This document shows positions 7,022-14,827 of a stretch of 35,446 nucleotides of DNA, in pieces. The notes beneath the pieces were generated by a model, which worked only from the letters and a program-made list of their open reading frames with translations, made no database searches and had not been told where the DNA came from. The translations under genes were made by a program, and so were the position numbers. How positions within the stretch are numbered: position 1 is the stretch's first letter; every line of letters starts with the position of its first letter. Source of the stretch: JAAYCI01 sp047972265 (GTDB taxonomy: Bacteria; Bacillota; Clostridia; Oscillospirales; Ruminococcaceae); NCBI GenBank assembly GCA_047972265.1, contig JBKEAM010000063.1, positions 1 through 35,446 of the forward strand. The letters are read 5' to 3'.

Positions 7022-7501
7022 ATGAAACTACTTGTTTTTTCAGACACTCATGGCAAAGAAGCCCCTTTTTTACAGGCTATTCATGATGAAATTGAGATGG
7101 GGCCTGTAAACTCTATATTCTTTTTAGGGGATGGATATTCTGATATCAATACCGCCGAAAAGGTTTTTTCATCGATACCTTTTTATCGTGTGGCAGGCAA
7201 CTGCGATTTTTCCAGTGCAGACCCTTTATATGGGCTGGCCCCATTGGGCGGTGTTTTGTTTTTTTACACACACGGGCATGCCTTTGGGGTAAAAAATAAT
7301 CTGGATCGCTTGTATGAAGCTGCCAGCCGGGCCGGCGCAGATGTTGCGCTGTTTGGACACACTCATTACGCCCTTACCGATACCATTGGCACCGTTACCC
7401 TTTTTAATCCTGGTGCATTGGCCCGCCCTAACGGAGCGCCCTCGTATGGGAGAATTACAATTGAAAACAAAGTTCCCCAATTTCAACATATACTTTACTA
7501 A
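7022..7501 (+). CDS. YfcE/MJ0936-family metallophosphoesterase
   Basis: The 159-residue calcineurin-like phosphoesterase has all metal-binding motifs in order: FSDTHG (6-11), LGDGYSD (35-41), AGNCDF (59-64), THGHAFG (83-89), FGHTHYA (115-121) and FNPGAL. Length is normal for the YfcE type, which hydrolyses phosphodiesters in vitro; the physiological substrate is uncertain. ATG 7022 follows a GGAG that overlaps the rsmI stop, so it is coupled to rsmI. The gene ends before a shared bidirectional terminator facing the bactofilin gene. Confidence 0.88.
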   Translation: MKLLVFSDTHGKEAPFLQAIHDEIEMGPVNSIFFLGDGYSDINTAEKVFSSIPFYRVAGNCDFSSADPLYGLAPLGGVLFFYTHGHAFGVKNNLDRLYEAASRAGADVALFGHTHYALTDTIGTVTLFNPGALARPNGAPSYGRITIENKVPQFQHILY

Positions 7502-7518
7502 TAAAAAAGGGCACAAAA

Positions 7519-7554
7519 AAGCCTCCTCTTTCTTGTTACAGAAAGAGGAGGCTT
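7519..7554. terminator. Bidirectional terminator between yfcE-like and bactofilin genes
   Basis: AAGCCTCCTCTTTC (7519-7532) pairs with GAAAGAGGAGGCTT (7541-7554), a 14-bp stem. Read on the minus strand, T-rich sequence (TTTTTTG, later TTTTTT) follows. On the plus strand the T-run is short, so it acts best for the bactofilin transcript. Confidence 0.85.
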
Positions 7555-7563
7555 GCTTTAAAA

Positions 7564-8307
7564 TTAGAGGGGCTTTTTATCGGATGCGTTGCCGGAGTTG
7601 TTTACAGGACCACGCATGTTGGGAGCAGGAGCAGGCTGCCCACCCTGACGATTGTTGTTTTCGATATGAATATCGAACTCGGGCTCTTCTACCTGTACAC
7701 TTACACCCTTGCCCTGTGTAATGGTAACATCACCCTTTAACATGGCGCCTTCTTCGATATGAACACTGCCGGAACCAAGATTACCAACCAGGATAGCGCT
7801 TTCTTGAATGTGCACGCGCTGTTCCATAGACAAATTACCCTTAATGCGGCCGCCAATTTCGCCTTCGCGGGCGGTAACATTGCCAATAATGGTAGTTTCT
7901 TTGTCTACGCTTACATGGTCGCTGGCAACAATATTGCCCTTTACAACCGAGCCGGCAATTTCAACGCTTTTGGTTTTGATATCGCCAATGATTTGGCCGT
8001 TTAAGCTAAGGGTGCCATTTACAATTACGTTACCCTTTACGCTGCCGCCAATACGAAGGTTGCCGCTGGTCTCAATATCGCCAACCAGCTTGGTGCCTTT
8101 GGCAATAGCGGTGGTTTCGGGCGGGGTTTCGGCCGGATCTGCCGAGCCATAAGAGAGGAAAGAATCCTTTGTGGATTTATCATCTGCGGTGTTGAAGAAA
8201 GAAGAACTTGTGCCAGAAGACGGCGAAGCCGCTACGGGGCTGCCTGTGGCCTGAGAGCCTCCCTGTTTATCGGATGCATCAAAACCAAATGAACGTGTTT
8301 TATCCAC
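7564..8307 (-). CDS. Bactofilin family cytoskeletal protein
   Basis: The 247-residue protein has three parts. Residues 1-65 form a Ser/Gly/Asp-rich disordered N-terminus. A right-handed beta-helix core (about 66-205) is made of short repeats such as GTKLVGDIETSGNLRIGGSV and GTLSLNGQIIGDI. The tail is Pro/Asn-rich. This is the bactofilin (DUF583/PF04519) layout; such proteins polymerise without nucleotide and scaffold cell-shape or envelope proteins (family knowledge). The start is GTG 8307, behind AAGGGAG with a 6-nt spacer. Unusually, the same frame stays open for about 47 codons upstream with charged, coding-like composition but no standard start codon. The gene is convergent with the phosphoesterase gene. 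Confidence 0.85.
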   Translation of the reverse strand: MDKTRSFGFDASDKQGGSQATGSPVAASPSSGTSSSFFNTADDKSTKDSFLSYGSADPAETPPETTAIAKGTKLVGDIETSGNLRIGGSVKGNVIVNGTLSLNGQIIGDIKTKSVEIAGSVVKGNIVASDHVSVDKETTIIGNVTAREGEIGGRIKGNLSMEQRVHIQESAILVGNLGSGSVHIEEGAMLKGDVTITQGKGVSVQVEEPEFDIHIENNNRQGGQPAPAPNMRGPVNNSGNASDKKPL

Positions 8308-8485
8308 TGTAATCTCCCTTTCTGTTGCAGCACTTTTTTTGCCGTCTTTATTATTTATATTTGTATTTGCTGTGGTTTGAGGATGTTTGGCAGGTTCTTT
8401 TACTGCCTCTGTTGCTTTTTCTTTGCCGGAGAATTCTTCCTTGCCATCTAATACCTACTTCCAAAAATATTTTTTCGTACCAAGG

Positions 8486-8516
8486 ACTATAAAATATCGG
8501 CAAAAAAATTGTTCAA
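8486..8516 (-). promoter_or_regulatory. Possible promoter for the bactofilin gene
   Basis: On the minus strand, TTGAAC (complement of 8511-8516) and TATAGT (complement of 8486-8491) are separated by 19 bp, longer than optimal. Transcription would start about 30 nt before the ATG at 8447 and 170 nt before the GTG at 8307. Confidence 0.3.
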
Positions 8517-8658
8517 TATTTTACTGCCAATTGTTGTGCCTGTTTATTATAGCAAACCCTACTCATCTTTTTCAATAGCAAAATTTTCAATTTTCGACAT
8601 TCTTTCATTTTTTATTGTCAATTTTATTTATAATTTTATTTTTTTCGAAATATTTTAT

Positions 8659-8687
8659 TTGACTTTTTGTGTTTCTCATGATAAGAT
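8659..8687 (+). promoter_or_regulatory. Promoter of tRNA-Arg
   Basis: TTGACT (8659-8664) and TAAGAT (8682-8687) have a 17-bp spacer. Transcription would begin about 7 nt before the mature tRNA. Confidence 0.75.
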
Positions 8688-8700
8688 TCTTAATGCATCT

Positions 8701-8777
8701 GCGCTGCTAGCTCAGCTGGATAGAGTGACTGGCTACGAACCAGTAGGCCGGGGGTTCGAGTCCCTCGCAGCGCACCA
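8701..8777 (+). tRNA. tRNA-Arg, anticodon ACG
   Basis: The cloverleaf is complete. The acceptor stem is GCGCTGC (8701-8707) with GCAGCGC (8767-8773). The D arm is GCTCAGCTGGATAGAGT. The anticodon stem is ACTGG/CCAGT around loop CTACGAA, with anticodon ACG at 8735-8737. The T arm is GGGGGTTCGAGTCCCTC. CCA (8775-8777) is encoded after discriminator A. A34 is expected to become inosine through TadA, reading CGU, CGC and CGA (established knowledge). It has its own promoter and terminator. Confidence 0.97.
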
Positions 8778-8782
8778 AAAAA

Positions 8783-8832
8783 GTTCGCATTGTTACGTTA
8801 TACAACGTAAGCAGGCGGGCTTTTTTATTTTT
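8783..8832 (+). terminator. Terminator of tRNA-Arg
   Basis: GTTCGC (8783-8788) pairs with GCGGGC (8815-8820), and TTACGTT (8793-8799) with AACGTAA (8804-8810), followed by a TTTTTTATTTTT run. Confidence 0.75.
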
Positions 8833-9109
8833 ATGCTAAAAAAGCACTGAGGAAATGCTACTGTTTATATCTCTTGGTTTTTAATTATAACATAGCTTTT
8901 GCACTTTGTTGGAGCTATTTTTTTACCTGAACTTTCCTGTATTTCTGTTTTAGCGGATAAAACTGCCCCTTACTATTTGCTGTATACGGCAATTTTATTA
9001 TTTTATATTATTTACAATTTCTTTAGCTAAAAAAGCAAGCCAAATTCCCCTTTGCCTGACAAATAAGGGAGTTTGCTTGCTTTTTATTTTTTAAAATGCT
9101 TTGTCTTAT
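8833..9109. other. AT-rich intergenic region with a bidirectional terminator
   Basis: No gene is visible. The only clear element is the hairpin at 9034-9081. Confidence 0.5.
9034..9081. terminator. Terminator of the merR-ABC operon, bidirectional in form
   Basis: GCAAGC-AAATTCCC near 9035-9049 (one bulged C and one G-T pair) pairs with GGGAGTTTGCTTGC (9067-9080). Runs of T follow on both strands (TTTTTATTTTTT on plus, TTTTTT on minus). It lies about 30 bp past the permease stop on the minus strand. Confidence 0.75.
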
Positions 9110-9820
9110 TTATTTTGATTTCATTTTATGCAGCAAAAACCCGCACACAGCCGCTGCGGCGGTAAATATGCCCAGCAATGGCCATAGGTTGCCAGTTCCC
9201 CCCACAGTTACTAGTCGATAGCCCCAAGCAGCGGGGAAGAGTTTGCCCACAATACCAAGCGCAGAGGGAAGCAAGTTTGCCGGAAACATAATACCCGAGA
9301 GCATGATGGATGGCAAAAATATAAGCTGTGAAATCATATTAAGCTTTGCCTGGTTTTTTATTGTTAGCCCCAGAATACCGCCTATATTTAATGAAGTTGC
9401 AATAAAAACAGCCAAAAAAGCAAAATATAGGGGGATATTGGAGAGGAGTGCAGCGTTAAAAACAAGGGGCGCGATAACACAAATAATGGCAGACATGATT
9501 AGCAGATGAATAAATGCCGAAATGTACATTGTTGCCATACCAAGAAACAGCGGCACCCCATTGGCTTTATACACCTTTTTAATATCGCTGCCATAAATTT
9601 CCACCAATGAGGGTGGCAGCCCAAGCAGCGCCCCCATAGATACCCCCATTACTGTCATCGATTGTATCAATGTATCTTTGGCCTGTGGGTTTATGCTTGT
9701 AAATATCCCACCCATAATAGCAAAAAATAAAAGAGGAACCACATAACAGGTAATCAGCAAAGATTTGCTGCGGATGTCAAGTTTCCATTGCAGTGCCACG
9801 CCGTATAAAAATGCTGTCAA
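9110..9820 (-). CDS. ABC-2 type transporter permease
   Basis: The 236-residue protein has about six hydrophobic segments in the ABC-2 permease arrangement, with a short cytoplasmic N-terminus (MTAFLYGVALQWKLDIRSKS) and a conserved-looking PSIMLSGIMFPANLLP stretch (about 170-185). It should pair with the ATPase encoded just upstream to form an exporter, probably of a hydrophobic drug or lipid-like compound (inference from family and regulator). Start is TTG 9820, whose TTGA overlaps the ATPase stop, pointing to translational coupling. It is the last gene of the operon, followed by a good terminator. Confidence 0.85.
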   Translation of the reverse strand: MTAFLYGVALQWKLDIRSKSLLITCYVVPLLFFAIMGGIFTSINPQAKDTLIQSMTVMGVSMGALLGLPPSLVEIYGSDIKKVYKANGVPLFLGMATMYISAFIHLLIMSAIICVIAPLVFNAALLSNIPLYFAFLAVFIATSLNIGGILGLTIKNQAKLNMISQLIFLPSIMLSGIMFPANLLPSALGIVGKLFPAAWGYRLVTVGGTGNLWPLLGIFTAAAAVCGFLLHKMKSK

Positions 9821-10632
9821 TTTTTATGCCCCCTTGCAATGTCTATAAAATGCTGCTCAAGTGTACCGCGGTTTATTGTAATATCCTGTACCAAAATTTG
9901 GCTTTGTTTAAACTCTTGCAGTAAGGTTAACAGCGTTTGCCCTATATTATCTGTTTCGTGGTTTTCTTCTCCACGCTCGCTTTTAATATGGATGGTGTAT
10001 TTTTTGCCGATGGTTTGGGTAAGTTCCTCTACTGTGCCCAAAAACACAACCTTGCCACCGTTTAAAATTGCAATACGGTCACACAAGGCCTCTACCTCGG
10101 CCATATCGTGGCTGGCCAAAACAATGGTTTTGCCCTGTGCTTTTAACTCTTGTATTTGCTCATGCAGGGCTATACGCCCCTCAACATCCAAGCCCGCTGT
10201 TGGTTCATCTAAAAAAACAATATCGGGGTTGCCAATAAGTGCCAGCGCTAAGTGAAGGCGCCTTTTTTGCCCGGTAGAAAGTTCTATATACTGTTTTTTG
10301 GCAAGCTCGTAAATGCCAAGGGCTTGCAGTACCGCGGGCACCGGTTTTACACGGTTCCACTTTGCAAACAGGTGTACGGCTTCCATTGGCTTAATATGAG
10401 AGGGCAGCGAGGCCGATTGCAACTGAATACCCGCTTTGCCCAGTATTGCAACGCTGCCCACATCCTGCTTTCGCAATCCCTCTATACACTCCAGTGCTGT
10501 GGTTTTGCCCGCACCGTTTACACCCAGCAGGGCAAATATCTCTCCTTTTGCAATGCTAAAGCTAAGCCCCTTTAGCACCTTATGTTCTCCATAACTTTTT
10601 TGCAGGTTGTTTACTGTAATGGCGTAGCTCAT
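9817..10632 (-). CDS. ABC transporter ATP-binding protein (drug-export type)
   Basis: The 271-residue ATPase has Walker A GVNGAGKT (37-44), a signature LSTGQ (118-122, in place of the usual LSGGQ), Walker B IVFLDEP (138-144) with the catalytic Glu, a D-loop AGLD, and a switch histidine in VLASHDMAE. The C-terminal 60 residues form an accessory region after the nucleotide-binding domain. Start ATG 10632 overlaps the regulator's stop in ATGA, and the permease follows with a TTGA overlap, so the three genes form one tightly coupled operon. The family (CcmA-like) covers antibiotic and bacteriocin exporters; the substrate is unknown. Confidence 0.92.
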   Translation of the reverse strand: MSYAITVNNLQKSYGEHKVLKGLSFSIAKGEIFALLGVNGAGKTTALECIEGLRKQDVGSVAILGKAGIQLQSASLPSHIKPMEAVHLFAKWNRVKPVPAVLQALGIYELAKKQYIELSTGQKRRLHLALALIGNPDIVFLDEPTAGLDVEGRIALHEQIQELKAQGKTIVLASHDMAEVEALCDRIAILNGGKVVFLGTVEELTQTIGKKYTIHIKSERGEENHETDNIGQTLLTLLQEFKQSQILVQDITINRGTLEQHFIDIARGHKN

Positions 10633-11429
10633 TTGGCCCCCTCCTCAAACGGGTTTATTCCTGCATTGTCAAAATAGGTCTCCAACGCAGGTTCTATGAA
10701 CAAGCGGGCTTCTTGCTGGTCGTTTTCCCATTTGCTGTCTGGGGTATTTAAATCTTCAAACTCCATTAGCTTTGGCAGCAGGCTCATATCTCCGTTGGTA
10801 AATTCTAAAATCATATCCCAGTATTCTTTTGCAAAAGCCTGCCCCTGTGCGCTGCCGGGCAGTATATTTTCTTTTTTAAGCTTTATTGCCTTTTGCTGCA
10901 AGTTATTAAAGGTTTTCATCATGGCCTGGCCGCTGTTCATGTCAAAACGGTTTCGGATATGATCCAGCGTTTCGTCATCAAAATTCTTTATAAGCCAGTA
11001 AAACTCGTTTTTCATTTGCAGATTAACAATGATGTCGGCATATTTTTTAAAGTTGACCGATTGCATCTGCAGTACTTCTTGCTTAAGGGTCTCTATCTCC
11101 TCTAACGAAGTGGAGAGAGCCTGCATTTTCTCTTTTATGGCTGTCGCATGCTCCGTAAGGGCCTGTGCAACCTCTGCCGGAGTATCTAGCCCAATCAGAT
11201 GGTTTTTAATATCACCAAGAGAAAATCCCAAATGTTTTAAAGATAAAATTTGATGCAATTTAACAATATCTTTATTTGTATACAGCCGGCGCCCACCCTC
11301 ACTTTCTGATGTGGGTGAAAGCAAGCCCTCTTTATCGTAGTATTGCAGGGTGCGTACTGTAACGCCCATTTTTTTTGCCACTTCGCCAATTGTCATGTAT
11401 CCCTGTGGTATTGCCTTGTGCTTATCCAT
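10629..11429 (-). CDS. MerR-family regulator with TipAS-like C-terminal domain
   Basis: The 266-residue protein has an N-terminal MerR winged helix-turn-helix (TIGEVAKKMGVTVRTLQYYD, about residues 13-32, then LLSPTSESEGGRRLY). A coiled dimerisation helix rich in Glu/Gln follows at about 85-120. The C-terminal half (about 135-266) contains AFAKEYWDMILEFTNGDMS, reminiscent of TipAS drug-recognition domains. MerR/TipA proteins activate promoters with long spacers when a drug binds (established). I chose ATG 11429, preceded by GAGGTGG, over ATG 11450, which has no ribosome binding site. The adjacent ABC exporter genes and an autoregulatory-looking promoter support a drug-sensing role. Confidence 0.85.
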   Translation of the reverse strand: MDKHKAIPQGYMTIGEVAKKMGVTVRTLQYYDKEGLLSPTSESEGGRRLYTNKDIVKLHQILSLKHLGFSLGDIKNHLIGLDTPAEVAQALTEHATAIKEKMQALSTSLEEIETLKQEVLQMQSVNFKKYADIIVNLQMKNEFYWLIKNFDDETLDHIRNRFDMNSGQAMMKTFNNLQQKAIKLKKENILPGSAQGQAFAKEYWDMILEFTNGDMSLLPKLMEFEDLNTPDSKWENDQQEARLFIEPALETYFDNAGINPFEEGAK

Positions 11430-11450
11430 CCTGCCACCTCTTATTTGCAT

Positions 11451-11825
11451 TGTATTGAGTAAAATGTAAACCTATAAAGAGCGTTAAATCGACTCTTACA
11501 AAATCACTTTATAGAAGCAATGTGTATAGAAAACACAGCCACAGCCTTAATGGGGTTATAGACTTGTTTTGGGAATAAACCCAGTATAATTCATTACGTT
11601 GCGTCACGTGCAAGCTATTTTGATAGATTTAATTTAGAAGATTTTTAAAACCACATTAACCTGTAGTTTTATTGTTTTAGCCAAACATTTAATTTGTTTT
11701 AAAACTATTTTAATACCCCTTTACGCATTACAAATTGCCTTAAAAGCGGTGTTGTTATTTTATCTGGTTAATTTATTTATAATTTGTTATATACAATGTG
11801 CAGCAAAGCACAGGGGAGGTATTTT
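11451..11825. other. Divergent intergenic region between merR and trkA
   Basis: Beyond the MerR-type promoter, the plus strand has two perfect TATAAT hexamers (11585-11590 and 11778-11783) but no convincing -35 at proper spacing. The trkA transcript could start at either. No c-di-AMP riboswitch (ydaO type) is recognisable, and no gene is visible. Confidence 0.45.
11471..11501 (-). promoter_or_regulatory. MerR-type promoter/operator of the merR-ABC operon
   Basis: On the minus strand, TTGTAA (complement of 11496-11501) and TATAGG (complement of 11471-11476) are separated by 19 bp, the long spacing typical of MerR-activated promoters. The spacer holds an imperfect dyad, AAGAG-T-CG then ATTTAA then CGCTCTT. 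Transcription would start about 36 nt before the regulator ATG. Confidence 0.6.
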
Positions 11826-13181
11826 GTGCGGATTATTATTGTGGGGGACGGCAAGGTAGGCCTTGCATTGATAGAGATGCTTGCCGAGCAGGAGCACGAA
11901 ATTACTGTAATAGACTCTAACTCTAAGGTTTTGCGCGAAACACTTGAAACTTACGATGTAATGTCTATACGGGGGCATGGAGTCTCCAGCGGTGTTTTGG
12001 AAGAAGCTGGCGCGGCCGAGTGTGACCTGTTGATTGCGGTTACAGGGCTGGATGAAGTAAACCTTTTAAGCTGTATTACCGCCAAAAAGCTTGGCTGCAA
12101 AAATACCATTGCAAGGGTACGCAACCCCGAGTATGATGACCAGATTGCCCTGCTAAGCGAAGAACTTGGGTTATCTTTTTTTACCAACCCCGAAAAAAGC
12201 TGCGCTGCCGAAATATTTAAGCAACTTCAACTGCCCTCTTTTTTAGAGAGGGATGCTTTTTCTAAAAGCCACGCCGAAATAGTGCGCATAAAAGTTTTGC
12301 CCGAAAGCCCCCTTATTGGGCTGCCGCTGCTGCGCCTACGTGAGATAACCAAAATACGCGTGCTGGTTTGCGCCGCCTTAAAGGACGGACAGGCCGTTAT
12401 TCCGCATGGCTCTTATATTATTGAAGAGGGGGACGACCTGTTTATCACTGCCTCTTCTTTAGACCTTGCCGTTTTAATAGAAACACTGGGCCTACAAACC
12501 GAAAAAGTGACCCAGGCCACCCTTGTAGGGGGCAGCCGCATTGCCCTTTACCTTGCACGTATGTTGTTAAACAATGGGGTGCGGGTAAAACTGATTGAGC
12601 AAGACCACGAGCGCTGCATAGAGCTGGCGGGCCTTTTGCCCGATGCCAATATTGTAGAGGGGGACGGCACAGAGCAATCTTTGCTGCTAGCCGAAGGGAT
12701 AGAGCGCAGTGATGCGCTGATTGCTTTAACCGGCATTGATGAGGAGAACATTGTACTGTCTATGTATGCAAAACAACTGGGTGTGGACTATGTAATTACC
12801 AAATGCAACCGCTCGCAGTACTTTGATATGTTAAGCCAGATGGGGTTAAGCACAACCGTAAGCCCACAGCAGATATGCGCTGAAGAAATTGCACTGCATG
12901 TGCGCAGCATGGAATGCTCTAAGGGAGAGCAGATGGAAACCCTGCACCGTATTGCAGACGGGCAGGTAGATGCCATGGAGTTTACTGTACAGCCGGGTTC
13001 AGCCCTGTTAAACACGCCCTTATCCACCCTGCCGTTGCGGGAGGGGATTTTGATTGCATGCATTAGCCGTGGGATGCGGGCCATTATACCCACCGGCAGC
13101 AGCAAAATTTTGCCGGGAGACTCTGTTGTGGTGGTTTCTATTGCAGACAACCGCATTGTTGAGTTAGAGGATGTTCTGTAG
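11826..13181 (+). CDS. trkA: Trk potassium uptake system gating protein TrkA
   Basis: The 451-residue cytoplasmic protein has the duplicated RCK layout. A first NAD-binding Rossmann domain starts at IIIVGDGKVGLALIEMLAE (3-21), ending its second strand in VIDS. The first TrkA-C domain is about 145-225. A second Rossmann domain begins TLVGGSRIALYLARMLL (about 236-252), and the second TrkA-C domain is about 375-451. Family knowledge: it binds nucleotides, and sometimes c-di-AMP through TrkA-C, and gates the TrkH channel. GTG 11826 follows AGGGGAGG (11812-11819); the frame opens upstream at TTG 11784 without a ribosome binding site. TrkH follows 48 bp downstream. Confidence 0.92.
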   Translation: MRIIIVGDGKVGLALIEMLAEQEHEITVIDSNSKVLRETLETYDVMSIRGHGVSSGVLEEAGAAECDLLIAVTGLDEVNLLSCITAKKLGCKNTIARVRNPEYDDQIALLSEELGLSFFTNPEKSCAAEIFKQLQLPSFLERDAFSKSHAEIVRIKVLPESPLIGLPLLRLREITKIRVLVCAALKDGQAVIPHGSYIIEEGDDLFITASSLDLAVLIETLGLQTEKVTQATLVGGSRIALYLARMLLNNGVRVKLIEQDHERCIELAGLLPDANIVEGDGTEQSLLLAEGIERSDALIALTGIDEENIVLSMYAKQLGVDYVITKCNRSQYFDMLSQMGLSTTVSPQQICAEEIALHVRSMECSKGEQMETLHRIADGQVDAMEFTVQPGSALLNTPLSTLPLREGILIACISRGMRAIIPTGSSKILPGDSVVVVSIADNRIVELEDVL

Positions 13182-13229
13182 CATGTGTTGGCCGCATTGT
13201 AAAATAAAAGCCTAAAGGGAGGCCATTGC

Positions 13230-14685
13230 ATGAATGTTAAAATGATTGGGCGGTATTTGGCCTACCTGTTGTGGTGTGAGGCATTTTTTATTATTCCCTC
13301 TGCCATTGTTGCTATTATTTACAAAGAGCGTACCTCTCTTACTGCTTTTGTTCTTTCGATGGCTATCTGCTTATCGCTGGGTTTGGCTCTTTTTTTAGCC
13401 TGCCGCAAATCCTCTGGCCGCTTATATGCGCGCGAGGCCTTTGTTGTAGCGGGGGGCGGCTGGCTTTTGTTAAGTTTGTTTGGTGCCCTGCCTTTTTATA
13501 TAAGCGGCGAAATACCCGATTTTGCCAACGCCCTGTTCGAGTCTATTTCGGGCTTTACCTCCACAGGCGCCTCGGTGCTGTCTGATGTGGAGGCGCTGGG
13601 TAAAAGCATGTTGTTTTGGCGCAGCTTTACATTATGGCTGGGCGGCATAGGTGTTTTGGCTTTTTTGCTTACCTTAGTGCGCAACCGACGCGGCACGGGG
13701 TTTTCTTTACATTTGCTGCGTGCCGAAACCCCCGGCCCGCAGGTGGGCAAAATGCTGCCCAAAAATGCGGGATTCGGTACGGATGCTATACCTTGTGTAC
13801 GGGGGCCTCTCACTTATAAACCTGATTGTTTTATTGGCCGGTAAAATGCCCCTTTTTGATGCGCTATGTACCATGTTTGGCACGGCAGGTACCGGCGGGT
13901 TTGCAATACGAAACGACGGGCTTTTATCTTATACACCCTTTGCACAAACCGCCACGGGTATTTTTATGGTGGTATTTGGCGTAAACTTTGCCCTGTATTA
14001 TGCCATTGCTACCCGCAGGTGGAAAACCGTTTTAAAAGATGAAGAACTGCGCCTTTATTTTGGTATTTTAATTGTAAGCAGCCTGCTGATTGCCATTAAC
14101 ATTGTGCCCATTTTTAAAACCTTTGGCACCAGCCTGTACCATGCGGGCTTTACTGTGGCCAGCATTATGTCTTCTACCGGTTTTACCATCGAAAATTTTG
14201 GCTTATGGCCCCAATTCTCTCAGGTAGTTTTGCTGTTACTAATGCTGTTTGGCGCCATGGCGGGTTCTACCGGGGGCGGACTAAAAATTTCTCGCCTGCT
14301 TATTTTGCTAAAAAGCTTTAGGGTAGAGTTTGGCCGTTTGCTGCACCCCCGCAGTGTAAAGGTGGTGCGTGTAAACGGCAAGGCGATTGATGACAGTGTA
14401 GTACGGGGAGTATATTTCTTTTTGTGTTTTTATGCTTTTATTGCCCTTTTAATCTTTTTAATTATTTCTATGGATAATTTGCCTATGGAAACAAACATAT
14501 CGGCTACGCTGGCCTGTTTTAACAATATTGGCCCCGGGCTGGGGATGGTAGGCCCGGTGGACAATTTTTCGGCTTATTCATCTTTATCTAAAATGGTACT
14601 AAGCGCATCGATGCTGCTGGGCAGGCTTGAGATTTTCCCAATCTTTTTACTTTTCCACCCAGATACATGGCGCAAAAAATCGTAA
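13230..14685 (+). pseudogene. trkH: Trk potassium transporter TrkH, split by a +1 frameshift
   Basis: The transporter is encoded in two overlapping frames. The first starts at ATG 13230 behind AGGGAGG and covers the first part through LRAETPGPQVGKMLPK, then runs to a false end at 13844. The second frame continues from the A5 run at 13761-13765 as MRDSVRMLYLVYGG and ends at 14685. Dropping one A gives PKMRDSVR, matching the usual PKTRDT-like junction of TrkH. All four selectivity-loop regions are present: ISGFTSTGAS, GTAGTGGFA, MSSTGFT and NNIGPGLG. Apart from the shift the protein looks intact (about 480 residues). The cause may be sequencing or assembly error, a real mutation, or slippage. 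Confidence 0.88.
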
Positions 14686-14784
14686 TTGTTGTTCTCCTTG
14701 TTTGTTGCCCAAACAAGCGATGTGGTAGCTATAGTGCAACATAGACCTTTCTTTTTGATATGTTATTTATAAACGATATAAACA

Positions 14785-14815
14785 AAAAAGAGGCTGCAAT
14801 CTGCAGCCTCTTTTT
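14785..14815. terminator. Bidirectional terminator between trkH and ilvE
   Basis: GAGGCTGCA (14790-14798) pairs with TGCAGCCTC (14802-14810) around a 3-nt loop, flanked by A6 and T5 so the stem can extend. It serves the converging trkH and ilvE transcripts. Confidence 0.92.
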
Positions 14816-14827
14816 ATGATTTTATTT

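Larger units (their letters stand above)
8308..8700. other. AT-rich region between bactofilin and tRNA-Arg
   Basis: The bactofilin-proximal part (8308-8450) has coding-like minus-strand sequence in the bactofilin frame but no start codon. A minus-strand ATG at 8447 opens a 15-codon frame (MARKNSPAKKKQQRQ) in a different phase, ending at 8400. The rest, up to the tRNA promoter at 8659, is very AT-rich with no gene visible. Confidence 0.5.

Noticed and set aside
8509..8850. 113-codon plus-strand frame covering the tRNA
   Set aside because: It reads through tRNA-Arg and AT-rich sequence; the tRNA structure is decisive.
11451..11825. Possible c-di-AMP (ydaO) riboswitch ahead of trkA
   Set aside because: None of the conserved sequence blocks of that riboswitch class could be found by eye.
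13720..14685. Second trkH half as an independent gene starting at 13720
   Set aside because: It overlaps the first half, lacks its own ribosome binding site, and joins the first half exactly when one A is removed.
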